Assembly (NCBI GenBank): GCA_017163975.1
Contig: JAFFSR010000087.1
Coordinates: 310,001-374,000 of the forward strand
Source: Anastatus disparis
Taxonomy: Eukaryota; Arthropoda; Insecta; Hymenoptera; Eupelmidae
DNA: 64,000 nt
Direction of reading: 5' to 3'
How positions within the stretch are numbered: position 1 is the first letter of the stretch; each line of letters starts with the position of its first letter. Shown here piece after piece: positions 43,400 to 55,790 of this stretch. The notes beneath the pieces were generated by a model that saw only the letters and a program-made list of their open reading frames with translations, was not told the origin of the DNA and searched no databases. Made by a program: the position numbers and the translations under genes.

Positions 43400-44510
43400 A
43401 GTAGCAAATAACATGTATACAAATTTTAGAGAAAATCTATCGAGTAGTTTACGTAAAACAGATAGAAAATAGAAAAAAATTTCTTTTTTTTTAAATCTAT
43501 AAAAATTTTTAATAATTAAAACTATGCTAATAAAATCGGTTTTTAAGAGTCATACTTCTTTTGACAGTTGCAAATGATTCTCATGCAAATTTCAAAGAAA
43601 ATTCATCAAGTAATTTACAAAAAATAAAAAAAAATGAAAAAATGAAAATTTTTTTAATTTTTCAAATGATTCTAAAATTAAAACTAGACTAAGAAAATCA
43701 ATTTTCAATATCTTTCCACCTACATAAAAAAAATAGATAGAATGCAAAATTTGAAGAAAATCCATTGAGTAATTTTCGAGATCTAATTAGCTAAATAAAT
43801 ACAATTTTTTTTTCAAAATTTCTTTTTCAAAATGTTCAAAAATTAAAACTACGCAAAGAAAATCAGTTTTTAAAAATTTCCCTTTTCTTAGCAGTTGCAA
43901 ATAATTTGCCTGCAAATTTTAAAACAAATTTATCGAATACTTTACATAAAATAAAATTTTAAGCTAATTCATCAATTAGCTTACGTAAAATATCAAAGAA
44001 ATAAAAAACGAATTTTTTTCCAATTTTTCAAAATGGTTTAAAATTAAAACTGCGCTAAGAAAATAAGTTTTCCAAAACTTGTTTTCTTCAGACAATAGTG
44101 AATAACTCGCACACAAATTTTGGAGCAAATCTATCAAATAGTCTTCGTAAAATAGAAAAAAAAATAAAAAACTTTTTCAAAATTTTCAAAATATTTTAAA
44201 ATTAAAAATGCGCTACGCTAAGAAAATCAATTTCAAAAGGTTTATTCTTCATTCGCAATCGCAAATAATTCCTATGCAAAATTTTAAGCTGATTCATCGA
44301 GTAGTTTACGTAAAATACCAAAAAAATTAATTTTCTTCAAAATTTTCAAAATGCTTCAAGTTTAAAACTGCACTAAGAAAATAAGTTTTCCAAAGGCTTG
44401 TTTTCTTAATACAGTAGCATATAACTTGTATATAAATTTTAGAGCAAATCCATCGAGTAGTTTACATAAAACAGAAGAAAAGTGAAAAATGAAAATTTTA
44501 TACACAACCC
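43400..44510. repeat. Satellite-like tandem repeats of about 210 bp
   Basis: About five diverged copies of a unit containing GCAAATAATTCCTATGCAAA, CATCGAGTAGTTTACGTAAA and AATTAAAACTACGC, at about 43410, 43565, 43890, 44090, 44265 and 44410. The copies differ by substitutions and short indels. No coding potential. It lies between giant inverted repeat 1 and the 5' half of the LINE relic. Confidence 0.7.
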
Positions 44511-44514
44511 CAAT

Positions 44515-45984
44515 AGGCCTAAAATCTTTCGGCTGCTCAGGTGCAGCACACTTTTTTAACGGTATAATACATGCTCGCTTTCAAAGGCAAGGAAAGACCC
44601 CCCCGTGTAAGAGAGGAATTGAATAGAGTCACAAAAAGTTGACCAATGAATGGTAAAGCTTTAACTATCACACTTTGCGGAATGCCATTCTCACCACGAG
44701 CCTGTGAGGAAAAATGTGAGATTGGAAGAACAACATTATTAACACTAATTGGTTTTAAGATAAACCTACTTTCATAGCATTGAGGAAGAATTTTCAACCG
44801 CTCATCATTATCCTCATGTGGCGAAACTGACATTCCAGCAAAGTGTGCATTAAGCTCGTCCGGGATGAATCCATTCAAATCCCCTTGAGGTTCGGATAGC
44901 AGTCCCAGATCTTTTGACTTCTTCCAGACATTACCATCTGCAAGAGCACCAAACAATCTGTTGTGAATGTATGTAATCTTAGCTCGTTCCGTCTGTTCGT
45001 CCGCTGTTCTATGCGACCGCTGAAACTCTGAGAAATACTGCTCTTCCTCTGTCCGTTTGTATCTACGATATGTAGCATTTCTCTTACGCCACATCTGTGA
45101 CAATTCTCCATCTATCCATACGAACTTATTCTTACTAGGCTTGAACGTTTTCAACGGCGCCAAATTCTCAATTGCAGCAGTGAGATTGTCACAGAGGCAA
45201 CCAAGTGCACTCTCGGTCAACTGTGCCAATCATAAGAGGCAACCATTCACAGCCGGCAAGTTTCTCTTCTAATGAAGTTGGAAAAATATCTTTATAATTT
45301 CCATAGGCGAACGACTTTTGATCTAAAGTGAAAGTATTGCAAGGTAAGCATACGTCAATCAAATTATGCCGACTGCGAAAGCTCGCCGGTAGGATCCGTG
45401 CGTCAAGCACCACGTCATTATCGTCAATCAAGATCAGGTCAATCCATGTGTGAGACTTCGAAGTATGGTACGTGACATCGTGCTGGACCAACTATAACGA
45501 AAGCTCAGCCTACAGCTTCTTAAGAAACTTTGCATCACTACTATCTTTAAGGAAATCAGCATTCAAATCCCCCATTATCATTTTATGGGAATAGTCTGAA
45601 CTTAAATTTCACAAATCATTTAGTAAATTAGAGTTTCTAAAAAACGAAACAGCTGGATGACTATAAATAACAGAAACTAGCACGGGTTTGGAGCTGCCAA
45701 CTTGCACAAAACAGAAAATATATTCAGGTACCTTCAAGTTACCGGTACTATTACTAGTTTGCGTCTCCGAAGTGGCCAAAATAGTGAATTTTAAATTATC
45801 CTTTACATACAAGGCAACTCCTCGACCACAAAAGTTTCTGTGCTGTTCAAACACTTTGTACCCCCTGAGCCGAATGGCTTCATCCGGTACAGACGGACCC
45901 AGCCAGGTCTCAGCAACTCCAAATATGTCGTAAGAAGGATCACCACTTAGCTCGTGCACTTGCTCAATATGAGCTTTCAATGTA
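44515..45984 (-). pseudogene. LINE relic: endonuclease and N-terminal RT
   Basis: Minus-strand frames 45980-45609, a segment near 45590-45520, 45491-45189 and 45229-44537 give a broken EEP endonuclease: VAETWLGPSV, GRGVALYVKD, IMGDLNADF near 45570, and a TWIDLILIDDN segment. The linker to the RT follows (FVWIDGELSQMWRKRN, FSSQARGENGIPQSV), ending with KKV just before the place where motif 2 would lie. Frameshifts and stops are present. The fragment ends at 45984 where copy C begins and, at the other side, near 44515 where satellites begin. The RT remainder is probably at 34310-35400, with about 60 residues lost between. Confidence 0.75.
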
Positions 45985-46760
45985 TGAAATTTATTGATGT
46001 ATCAAAAATATTAACAAAAATCTTTAAAATGAACCCCTGATAAAATTTTTTTATCAATTAGAACTGAAGTTATGACGATTTTAAGTTTATATAAATAAAC
46101 ATTTTTTATTCAGTTTGAATTTCGCGCCCTTTTGACTTTCTTAAAAAAGTGCGGTTATTGAGTCTTATACCGAGCGATATTTCCAAAAATTATTTATTAT
46201 CAGCTTTACCAAATGTAACTGTTTATATGATTGATCAAGCATGATCTTGGTAAATAATAAACATATTTACTAAAAGCCTGAGAACTATTGTGGCCTTATT
46301 TTAGATAGTGAAATTATAACGAAAGTGAAATATTATTATTTGAATGATGATTTAAATCGTTCTTGTCAAAGTGCAAATAAAAGTGACACAATCTCTGTTA
46401 AAGAAAATGGTATAAAAATTAAAAAAGTAAAATGCTTCCTACGCGAAGCATATAAGAAATATATCAATTATTCATAGAAGAAAATCTTGAAATCGTTAAA
46501 TCAACATTCTATGTCTTAAGACCAAAGTGGTTTATACGACGTCGACTCAACGATTCGCGTCTTTGCGTTTATTACGACAACCTGAAACTTATGTTGGATG
46601 CTTTGAATGAATATAAAAAAGAGAATAAACATGACATTGTGGATTTGGAATTGAAAATATATTCTTCACTTTTTTATTCAAAAGATAATATGAAATGTGT
46701 ACTAAGAGAATGTAAAAATTGCCCAATTGGAGATAGGCTGTATTCACAGTAGCATGGAAG
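45985..46760 (+). pseudogene. Transposase relic, copy C (GGCTGATTCC family)
   Basis: Plus-strand translation in shifting frames is close to the middle of copy B: YMIDQA, DDLNRSCQSANKSDTISVKE, FYVLRPKWF, NLKLMLDALNEYKKENKHDI and MKCVLRECKNCP. The preceding 45985-46130 bases match the inner part of the copy B terminal region (TTTAAAATGAACCC, AGTTATGACGATTT, GAATTTCGCGCC). It lacks the catalytic third and both termini. It truncates the 5' end of the LINE relic, so it inserted there. Confidence 0.75.
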
Positions 46761-47451
46761 TTCGGCAATTTAAAATTCCACCTGTGATAAATTAATAACG
46801 GTAAAATTTGCTCCAGTATGCTGAATCGTGGTTCATGTTTATTCTTGTATCAACCATACTATATAAAATAACAATTTGATATTTTTTTATTTGTCAAGTA
46901 TTTTATATATAATGGGAGTAAATACGTATAACAAGTCATATAGAGATACCGAGTAAACAGTTCATTATTGCACGGTAACTTTTTTTGTGACCGTTTCATT
47001 AATTATAAAAATACTTAATATTAACCAAAGATTGTTCTAGCAAATGTAATATGCATGCGAAAAGAGCTTGCATAAATTATTCACACTCGTGAAAAATCCT
47101 GTGGTTTCAAATCCGATTGCTACAACTAAGCGTTTAAAAGATGTATCCTCGATATACTTATATTTCATTCAAGTTCTCAGAAATAGCCCTATCGTCAATC
47201 GCATTAGACGTGCATGTATGATACGATATAACCTATTTATTTACACGTGTCTTCTTGACTCGGTATACGATTAGCTACATAGTATGATACGACATAATCA
47301 AGCTATTTACACGTGCATTTATGATTCGGTATACGATTATGTATAACATGGTATATACGTATCAATAGCTAGGTCTAAGCTTATAGTAGTATCCTCGGTA
47401 TGCATATACGTATAAATAATCGAACTATTAACACGCGCACACACACCTCGG
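46761..47451. other. Spacer before giant inverted repeat 2
   Basis: From about 47140 it contains CGGTATACGA/CTATTTACACG-type phrases that resemble degraded versions of the 52-bp satellite units of giant repeat 2. No gene recognised. Confidence 0.4.
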
Positions 47452-48965
47452 CATAGTAATCTTATTACGCATACACGCATAAATAACCAAGCTATTTGCA
47501 TGCGCATACTCACCGCGGTATAAACAGCTCGGTACACTAGCATATCAACCACGCTAAATATACACCGCGGTATAAACAGCTAGGTATACTAGCATGCCGC
47601 GCTATTTACCCGCGTATATATGCCTCGCTATACGAGCATAGGCAACGAGGTATACGTGTATGAAAATAGCTCGGTATGATAGCATATTAACCACGCTAAA
47701 TATACACCACGATATAAACAGCTCGGTATACTAGTATGCTGCGCTATTTACCCGCGCTTACATGCCTCGCTACACGAGCATAGGCAACGAGGTATACATG
47801 TATAAAAATAGCTCGGTATGCACGTATATATACCTTGGTTAACACATATGAACGCATGTATATTACGTGTGTCACTTTGATAATCTTATACTCGTCTCAA
47901 AGTTCGTCTGCATGTGTTCCTAAATGTATCATGTATGTCTTCATGAATGCGTGCAATCAAACTCTATTTATTTAAATTAAGAAAATAGTCAAAAGGCGCA
48001 TATATCTTTATTATGCTAATTAAAATAAATAATGACTTTAAAAAATCTTATATAGAATTACTTTTTACGGAAAATAAAATTTCATAAAAATTTATTATAT
48101 AATGTTTATGAAATAACCTCACTTAAAGTATAAAAAAAAGGAAAAGAGTAATATATGATTTTGAAAACATTATTTCATTCAAAATATAGAAGATTTTTGT
48201 TTAAGAAAAGCACGTAACTACTTTTATATGTGCTTGAATCAAATTTACAAAATCATTGAATTTTTTTAATCAGAAAAGTCCAACATTATATCAATAATTC
48301 TAAAACAAATTTCATTCTCAAATATCAACCACCTTCCATTAAAACTGAATAAATAATTTAACAAACGCTATTGACTTCATTACGCCATTTAAAATAAAAG
48401 ATTTTAAAAAGTTATTAGTATATTTGATGTTTATTGAGAAAAATATTTGTAAAAAAATTTTTCATATAATCTTCATGAAATAATTAAACTGTAATTATTT
48501 GGTTTCAAAAAAAAGCTTCTGAAGACATTTAATGTTCTGAATAACAAAATAAAAGTATTAAATAATTTTAAATCCATTATTTTATTCACATGATAGATGC
48601 CATTTGTTTGAGAAGATTGAATTACATGTTATCAATTCAGTTGGTGTTTTAGAGAAATTTTAAAAACTTTTACTCTACGAGATATAATAATTTAAAAAAT
48701 ATTCACTTCTTTCTCAGATTATTTGTAACCAGATTGTCTTTAGAGGTTTTTTTTCTAAACTTGATAGTTTTCAAGAAAAAAATTCATAAAGAAATTACAG
48801 TTCAATGTTGACACAATCCTTATACTCAAAATATGATCATTGAAAATAAATATACATGCACATTTTTGGTTGCAAATATTTTACAAAAATATAGGAAATC
48901 TCTTGAATCATTTTATCCTCTCAGAGGATAAAATTATATAAATATAAAAGTCCAAAATTATGTTG

Positions 48966-49352
48966 TTAAGAGGAGGCCGTATAGCTCTGTCCTTGTCTAA
49001 TCTAAATTTTCGTTATTATTAATAAATTAAATATTGTTATACAAAAGTAAGGGTATAGCCCAATAGATTTCAAGATGAGCAAACGATCCTATTCTATGAA
49101 AAAATATAAAATTTTCATTAGTTTTCGAGTGAGGTCTGAAACGGAAAAGCAATGGAATTTGATAACTGTTATTCCGTTTCAGACCTCACTCGAAAACTAA
49201 TGAAAATTTTATATTTTTTCATAGAATAGGATCGTTTACTCATCTTGAAATCTATTGGGCTGTATCTTTACTTTTGTATAACAATATTTAATTTATTAAT
49301 AATAACGAAAATTTAAATTAGACAAGGACAGAGCTATGCGGCCTCCTCTTAA
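48966..49352. mobile_element. TTAA-flanked palindromic MITE
   Basis: TTAA at 48966-48969 and 49349-49352. The termini are nearly perfect inverted repeats (TTAAGAGGAGGCCGTATAGC, then TCTGTCCTTGTCTAAT, mirrored at the right). The arms continue almost without mismatch to a centre near 49155, including AGACCTCACTCGAAAACTAA. At 387 bp it is the best-preserved member of this MITE family in the window. No ORF. Confidence 0.9.
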
Positions 49353-50199
49353 GTCCTAGCTTTGACCAGGACTAAATTAAAATGGATATATTTGTAGAAT
49401 TTTGTAGATTTATATGAAACTTGAATTGATCTGTAATATTTGAATAAATTATCAAAGTTAATTATAATAATATTTGAAAGAATACGAAAGTATATGAAAT
49501 CTAGTGGTGGTTTAACTCCACCAATATTTTAATTGAGTGAGATCGTTCTCACTATTAAATGTATTGAAGTTAATTTATAAAGATTTTTAAATGAGAATAA
49601 AAGTACATTTAATATTCTTACCTTTGTAGAATTAAGTAGATAAGGGCTGGTTATATTCAGACAATTTATGGATAGGCACGATTGAAATAAGACTCGAGTC
49701 AAATGTATAAGTAACTTTTAAGAAATTTATTAGACACTTGTAAAATAATTAATATTGAATATGACAATAACTTTGTTTGACTTTGAATTTAAATTTGAAT
49801 TGAAGTTGAAGTTGAAGTTAAAGTACGAGAAGTACAGGATGTATGACTTGGTACCAACAATAATCCTGGGGTAGTGCCCACATGATATTTGTTTCATCCG
49901 GCTTTTATACTCATATGTATCGTAATGATTTTAGGATTCGTTTAATAATTTCAAAATACACGTTGGCGATTTTTTGGATCTAGCTCTTTTCGTTTTTTAA
50001 TAGAGTATATGAAATTTATAATACTTATAAAGGTCTTCAAGACGAATAGTTTAAACCCTATTACATTAAATTTCGTTAATAATTTATTTAAATAATCGCA
50101 AAAATATAGTCAAAAATCGTTAAATGTTCAATAATTTTTTATTCCATAAAAAAAAGAGCTACATGCTTGTAACTTTGTAAAAAGTTGCCTTCTATCATC
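49353..50199. other. AT-rich spacer, no gene seen
   Basis: A short GAAGTTGAAGTTGAAGTT tract occurs at 49800. No ORF, RNA gene or inverted ends were recognised; it adjoins the truncated left end of transposon copy B. Confidence 0.4.
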
Positions 50200-53100
50200 C
50201 TACATAAAAAATACTAACTTTTAGGGTTGGTGAGAATATGCGATTTTGCCTTATTTTTTTTTAACAGATTCTTAAACGTTTTTTTTATATTTTCGATTTT
50301 AAAACATTGATACCATAGCGCATCGTACTATTTTTCCAAATTTACGTGTTCTTACAACAATTTTTATGCTTTTATTTATTAATATATCAAAAATATCAAC
50401 AATAATCTTTAAAATGAACCCTGGATCGAATATTTTGATCAATTAGAATCAAAGTTATGACGATTTAAAGTTTAAAAAAAATGCTGAAACTTTAAATAAA
50501 TATATTTACTTTGAATTTTGAATTTTGAATTTTGAATTTTGAATTTTGAATTTTGAATTTTGAATTTTGAAAAGGTGAATTTTTCAAATACTAAAATATA
50601 TTATTTGGTCATTTTGAATGAACAAATAATATGCGATACAATTAAGAAATGAACACTAATGAATTGAGAACTAATGTGAATAAAAAAATCCGAATTTGAA
50701 TAAAACCTTTCAATTTACTTTTTGCCAGTCATGTCTCGAAGTTTTGGCAGTGTAGATTTGGTTTCGTTCACTTTTCCAACAGTGAATCTTTTGAATACCT
50801 TTAATTTCTTTTGCATTTCCTAACCATTCCATTTTTTTTGTCTGTCGAAAAACTTCTAACTCATCCTTGTGGATAACAAGAATGTTAATCGACGGAGTAT
50901 ATTTTGATACGTAAGTGGCGAAATTTTCAGCGTTTCTAATAAAATCTGCACTCTTTTTGGACAGATTATACGTGGTAGCATAATGTATAACTAAACCACC
51001 AATACCGTCACAAGCGCCTTTACCATGACCTGTTGCAGAAAAAAGCTATTTTCTGTTTACTTTTGAGTTTTGAAGCTCATAGAATTGATATCTATTTTTA
51101 AAATGACTGGCAGCTCCATCGGAAATGGTTATGATTTCATCAAGATCTTGCGCAATATGTTTTTGTTTTAAGTTGTCGATAATTAAATTTATAGCCATTA
51201 GGGCATGAGACGAATCATGTTTAATATCGTCAGAGACGGTGACATAACTGACTGTTTTATCATTTCCAAAATAGCATACTGACGTAAATATTGATATTTG
51301 GTTTTTACTCCAATGATAGCTTTGAATTTCATTTTGAAGCAGAACTGTCCAAGTTTCTGCAAAATCGACACGACTAACTAATTGGAAGTCATTATTTTTG
51401 GCTAAAAGTTTAACCTCTTTAATTGCTATACGTTGAATTTCTTTGACCAATTTATGAGCTCTTACAGTGAGAGCACGCTCTCCTAACTCTATTAAGAAAT
51501 TTTCAATTGTGCTAGTTTTATTCAGTAAATTTGATGATTTTTCCCAAACACCATAAATTATTTCTTCATATAAATCTTCTTCTGTCAAAGAAATTATTTG
51601 TAAATTAATAGAATCTCTAATGGGACATTCTTTACATTCTCTTAGTACACATTTCATATCATCTTTTGAACAAAAACGTGAAGAACATATTTTCAATTCC
51701 AAATCTGCAATGTCTTGTTTATTCTCTTTTTTATAATTATTCAAAGCATCTAATATAAGTTTAAGATTCTCGCAGGAAACGCAAAGACACGAATCGGTGG
51801 GTGGATGTGGTATAACCCACTTCGGTCTTAAAGCGTAGAATGTTGATTTATCAATTTTTGTTTCCATTTCAGGATTTTCGTCTTTAAATAATTAATATAT
51901 TTCTTTTATACTTCGCGTAAGAAAGCGTTTGGCTTTTTTCGTTTTCATACCATTTTCTTTGATAGATACTGTATCGCTTTTATTTGCACTTTGATGAGAA
52001 CAATTAAAATCATCGTTCAGATAATAATCCTTTATCTTGATTACAATTTCACTATCCAAAGAATGGCCACAATAGTTCTCAGACTGCTTGCAAATTTTAT
52101 TATTTACCAATGATCGTGCTTGATCAATCATATAAATAGTTACATTTGGTAAAACTGATAATAAATAATCTTTGGAAATATCACTTGGTATAATACTCAA
52201 CAATTGCACTTTTTCAAGAAAATTTGAACAATTATCTAATGCAATTTTAATATTCTCAAGCCATTTATCATTTGTTTTACATTCATTATTTTCATTCGAT
52301 GCGGGCAAATCCGTTATATCGTAGACTTTCATCATTTTACTTGCTATTTGTGAATCAAATGCATCGTTCATTTGTTTTCTTTTTCGGAGAGCATAAGATT
52401 CTCGCATCTTGATACTGATACTTTGAGGCATTTTAATTGGTAAAATGTTTAATTTCAAATTACTTGAAGTCTAGTTGAGCTGTTCTATCACAGCCTCACT
52501 ATGAATAAAATCTTCCGAAGATTGTTGACTGCTTGAAGTCGATGGAATAGGCGTATTTTTCACTTCATCTAATAATATTTTGTAACACGAAGGGCATACT
52601 TTATCTTCTCTAGAGAAAGAAGTATTTGGATACAATCGCTTCAAAGACTCCGTTAGATCACCTGATTCTCTAAGCGGACTTTTGGAGCAATCATAAACAA
52701 CTTTTTCGTGCCTTTGTTTTAAATCCTTGCACTTTATTTTAACAATCAATGATGCCATTATTGATATTCTGTTCAATGACAGATCGAAAAAAATAATTTT
52801 TCTTAAACATCTTTATTTTTTATCTTCCTTTTCTTATATTTTTAAACACGTCAAGTCGTCAATAAGAATGCAAAGAACGAATCATCGCCACCTAGTCGTG
52901 ACATGCGTCAACTCCCTACAAAATGAATTCAAATTCTAGGCGCGAAATTCAAACTAATAAAAAAATTATATTCTTCAACAAAAAAAATTTTAATAAAATA
53001 ATGCACCATAAAAAGAGGATAAATGGTTATGTATACTTTCATCAAAATGACTTTTTTTTTACATTAAAAAATTTATATCTTCAGATTTTAATCTTTAACG

Positions 53101-53841
53101 AAAATTGCGTTTCCTCAATGTAAATATCATATTTATTTAAAGTTTCAGCATTTTTTTAAACTTTAAATCGTCATAACTTTTATTCTAATTGATCAAAATA
53201 TTCGATCCAGGGTTCATTTTGCAGATTATTGTTGATATTTTTGATATATTAATAAATAAAAGCATAAAAATTGTTGTAAGAACACGTAAAGTTAGAAAAA
53301 TAGTACGATGCGCCATGATATCAATGTTTTAAAATCGAAAATATAAAAAAAACGTTTAAAAATCTGTTAAAAAAAAATAAGGCAAAATCGCATATTCTCA
53401 CCTACCCTAAAAGTTAGTATTTTTTATGTATAAAATCATATAAAAATTTCAAAAAAAAAAAATAGTTTTTGAGAAAATCGTGTTTGAAAAAAATCGCTTT
53501 TTTCGGTTTTTCGTAAATAACTCGGTGAGATCAAATTGTATTACAAAAATCAATATTGCATTTAAAATTAGACAGAATTCCGCACACTTTTGTTAAAAGA
53601 ACGCCCAAAAAGGTTAAAAATTGACGGAGCTATAGTCATTTAAAAGTAGATGTTCATTTTCAATTTTTGAATTTTCGTTTTTACATCCAACACTAAAATT
53701 GCTGTAGTAAAAAAAAAAAATTTTGAGCGTTCTATGAGGTAAATTTTATCTTCATATACATAATAGAAGGTATTTTTATTACTTAGAAGAAAAAAAAAAT
53801 TCGATCAGTGACGGCCTACATGAATCTGAATGGAATCAGCC
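50200..53841 (-). mobile_element. DNA transposon copy B, left terminus lost
   Basis: The right end GACGGCCTACATGAATCTGA followed by ATGGAATCAGCC (ending 53841) is the GGCTGATTCC terminus. The right terminal region 53120-53460 is the inverse of 50200-50530 (AAAAATACTAACTTTTAGGG, TTAAAACATTGATACCATAG, AATGAACCCTGGATCGAATA). The left side loses similarity at about 50200, so the outer 380 bp of the left repeat are missing and the copy cannot move by itself. A 7-bp (GAATTTT)n microsatellite lies at about 50508-50575. Confidence 0.8.
50710..52776 (-). pseudogene. DDE-type transposase of unassigned superfamily, copy B
   Basis: One continuous 689-codon frame from 52776 to a TGA at 50710-50712, interrupted by just three nonsense codons: TAG at about 52468-52470, TAA at about 51889-51891 (aligned with Gln in copy A) and TAG at about 51043-51045 (aligned with Trp in copy A). 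The probable start is the ATG of MASLIVKIK, a few codons into the frame. The features parallel copy A: VCPSCYKILL, NDDFNCSHQSANKSD, CLCVSCENL, CKECP, RVDFAETW, ITISDGAASHFKNRY and GHGKGACDGIGG. Sequence identity to copy A is low apart from these blocks, so they are separate families of one superfamily. Copy B shows the ancestral frame had no programmed shift. Confidence 0.85.
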
Positions 53842-55790
53842 ATATACATGCACATTTTTGGTTGCAAATATTTTACAAAAATACAGGAAATCTCTTGAAT
53901 CATTTTATCCTATCAGAGGATAAAATTATATAAATATAAAAGTCCAAAATTATGTAAATGCTCCTAATAGTAATTTTAGGTTTAATTAGCTATTCTCAAA
54001 TATCAACAACCTTTCATTAAAACTGAATAAATAATTTAACAAACGCTATTGTCTCTATTATGCTAATTAAAATAAAATGTTTTCAATAGTTATTAGTACA
54101 TTGGATGTTTACTGAGAAAAATATTTATGGAAAAATTTTTAATATGTTCTTTAAGAAACAATCAAACTGTAATTATTTGGTTTAAAAAAAAACCGTTTTA
54201 ATGAAAGGTGTTTGATATTTGAGAATAGTTAATTACACCTAAAATTACTATTAGGAGTATTAACATAATTTTGGACTCTTATATTTATATAATTTTATCC
54301 TCTGAGAGGATCAAATGATTCAAGAGATTTTCTATATTTTTGTAAAATATTTGCAACCAAAAATGTGCATGTATATTTATTTTCAATGATCATAGTTTGA
54401 GTATAAGGATTACGTCAACATTGAACTGTGAATTTCTTTATGAATTTTTTTCTTGAAAACTATCAAGTTTAGGAAAAAACATCTGAAGAGAATTTGGTTA
54501 CAAATAATCTGAGAAAAAAGTGAATATTTTAAAAATTATTATATCTCTTAAAGTAAAAGTTTTTAAAATTTCTCTGATACACCGACTGAATTGATAACAT
54601 GTAATTTAATCTTCTTAAACATATGACATCTATTGTGTGAATAAATCAATGGATTTTAAATTATTTAATACTTTTTTTTGTTATTCAGAACATTAAATGT
54701 CTTCAGAAGCTTTTTTTTTAAATCATATAATTACAGTTTAATTATTTCGTAAAGATCAAATAAAAATTTATTTCATAAATATTTTTCTCAGTAAACATCC
54801 AATGTACTAATAATTTTTCAAAACATTTTATTTCAATTGGCTTAACAATGACAATAACGTTTGTTAAATTATTTATTCAGTTTTCTCAATAAAAAAAAAA
54901 AAAAATTTATTCAGTTTTAATGAAAGGTGGTTGATGTTCGAGAATAGTGAATTACACCTAAAATTACTATTCGGGTTATTTATATAATTTTGGACTTTTA
55001 TATATATATAATTTTATCCTCTGAGCAGATAAAATGATTCAAGAGATTTCCTATATTTTTGTAAAATATTTGCAACCAAAAATGTGCATGTATATTTATT
55101 TTCAATGATTATAGTTTGAGTATAAAGATTACGTCAACATTGACCTGTGAATTTCTTTATGAATTTTTTTTCTTGAAAACTATCAAGTTTAGAAAAAAAA
55201 CCTCTAAAAATAATTTGGTTACAAACAATCTGAAAAATAAGTGAATATTTTCAAAATTATTATATCTCTTAAAGTAAAAGTTCTTAACATTTCTCTGATA
55301 CACCGAATGAATTGATAACATGTAATTTAATCTTCTCAAACAAATGACATCTATCATGTGAATAAAATAATGGATTTAAAATTATTTAATACTTTTTCTT
55401 TGTTATTCAGAACATTAAATGTCTTCAGAAGCTTTTTTTTTGAAACCAATAATTACAGTTTAATTATTTCATGAAGATCATATAAAAAATTTTTTTCTAA
55501 ATATTTTTCTTGATAAACATCAAATAAACTAATAACTTTTGAAAACCTTTTATTTCAAATGGCATAATAAAGTCAATAGCGTTTGTTAAATTATTTATTT
55601 AGTTTTAATGAAAGATGATTGATATTTGAGAATGAAATTTGTTTATAATTTTGGACTTTACTGATTAAAAAAATTTAATGATTTTGTAAATTTGATATAA
55701 GCACGTACAAAAGTAGTAACGTGCTTTTCTTAATAAAAAATCTTGTATATTTTGAATAAAATAATGTTTTCAAAATCATATCCCTGGTGA
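53842..55790. repeat. Tandem and inverted repeats of an approximately 700-bp unit
   Basis: AATGTGCATGTATATTTATT, AGAGATTTCCTATATTTTTG and AATTTTATCCTCTGAG recur at about 54280-54380 and 54990-55100, as direct copies about 710 bp apart, and inverted at 53842-53960 and 48850-48965. The stretch 53842-53957 is a direct copy of 48850-48963. These form the inner, multi-copy part of giant inverted repeat 2. ORFs are absent. Confidence 0.7.

Noticed and set aside
47068..47552. ORFs near the left end of giant repeat 2
   Set aside because: They follow CGGTATACG/ACACGTG-type degenerate repeats and have no recognisable protein features.
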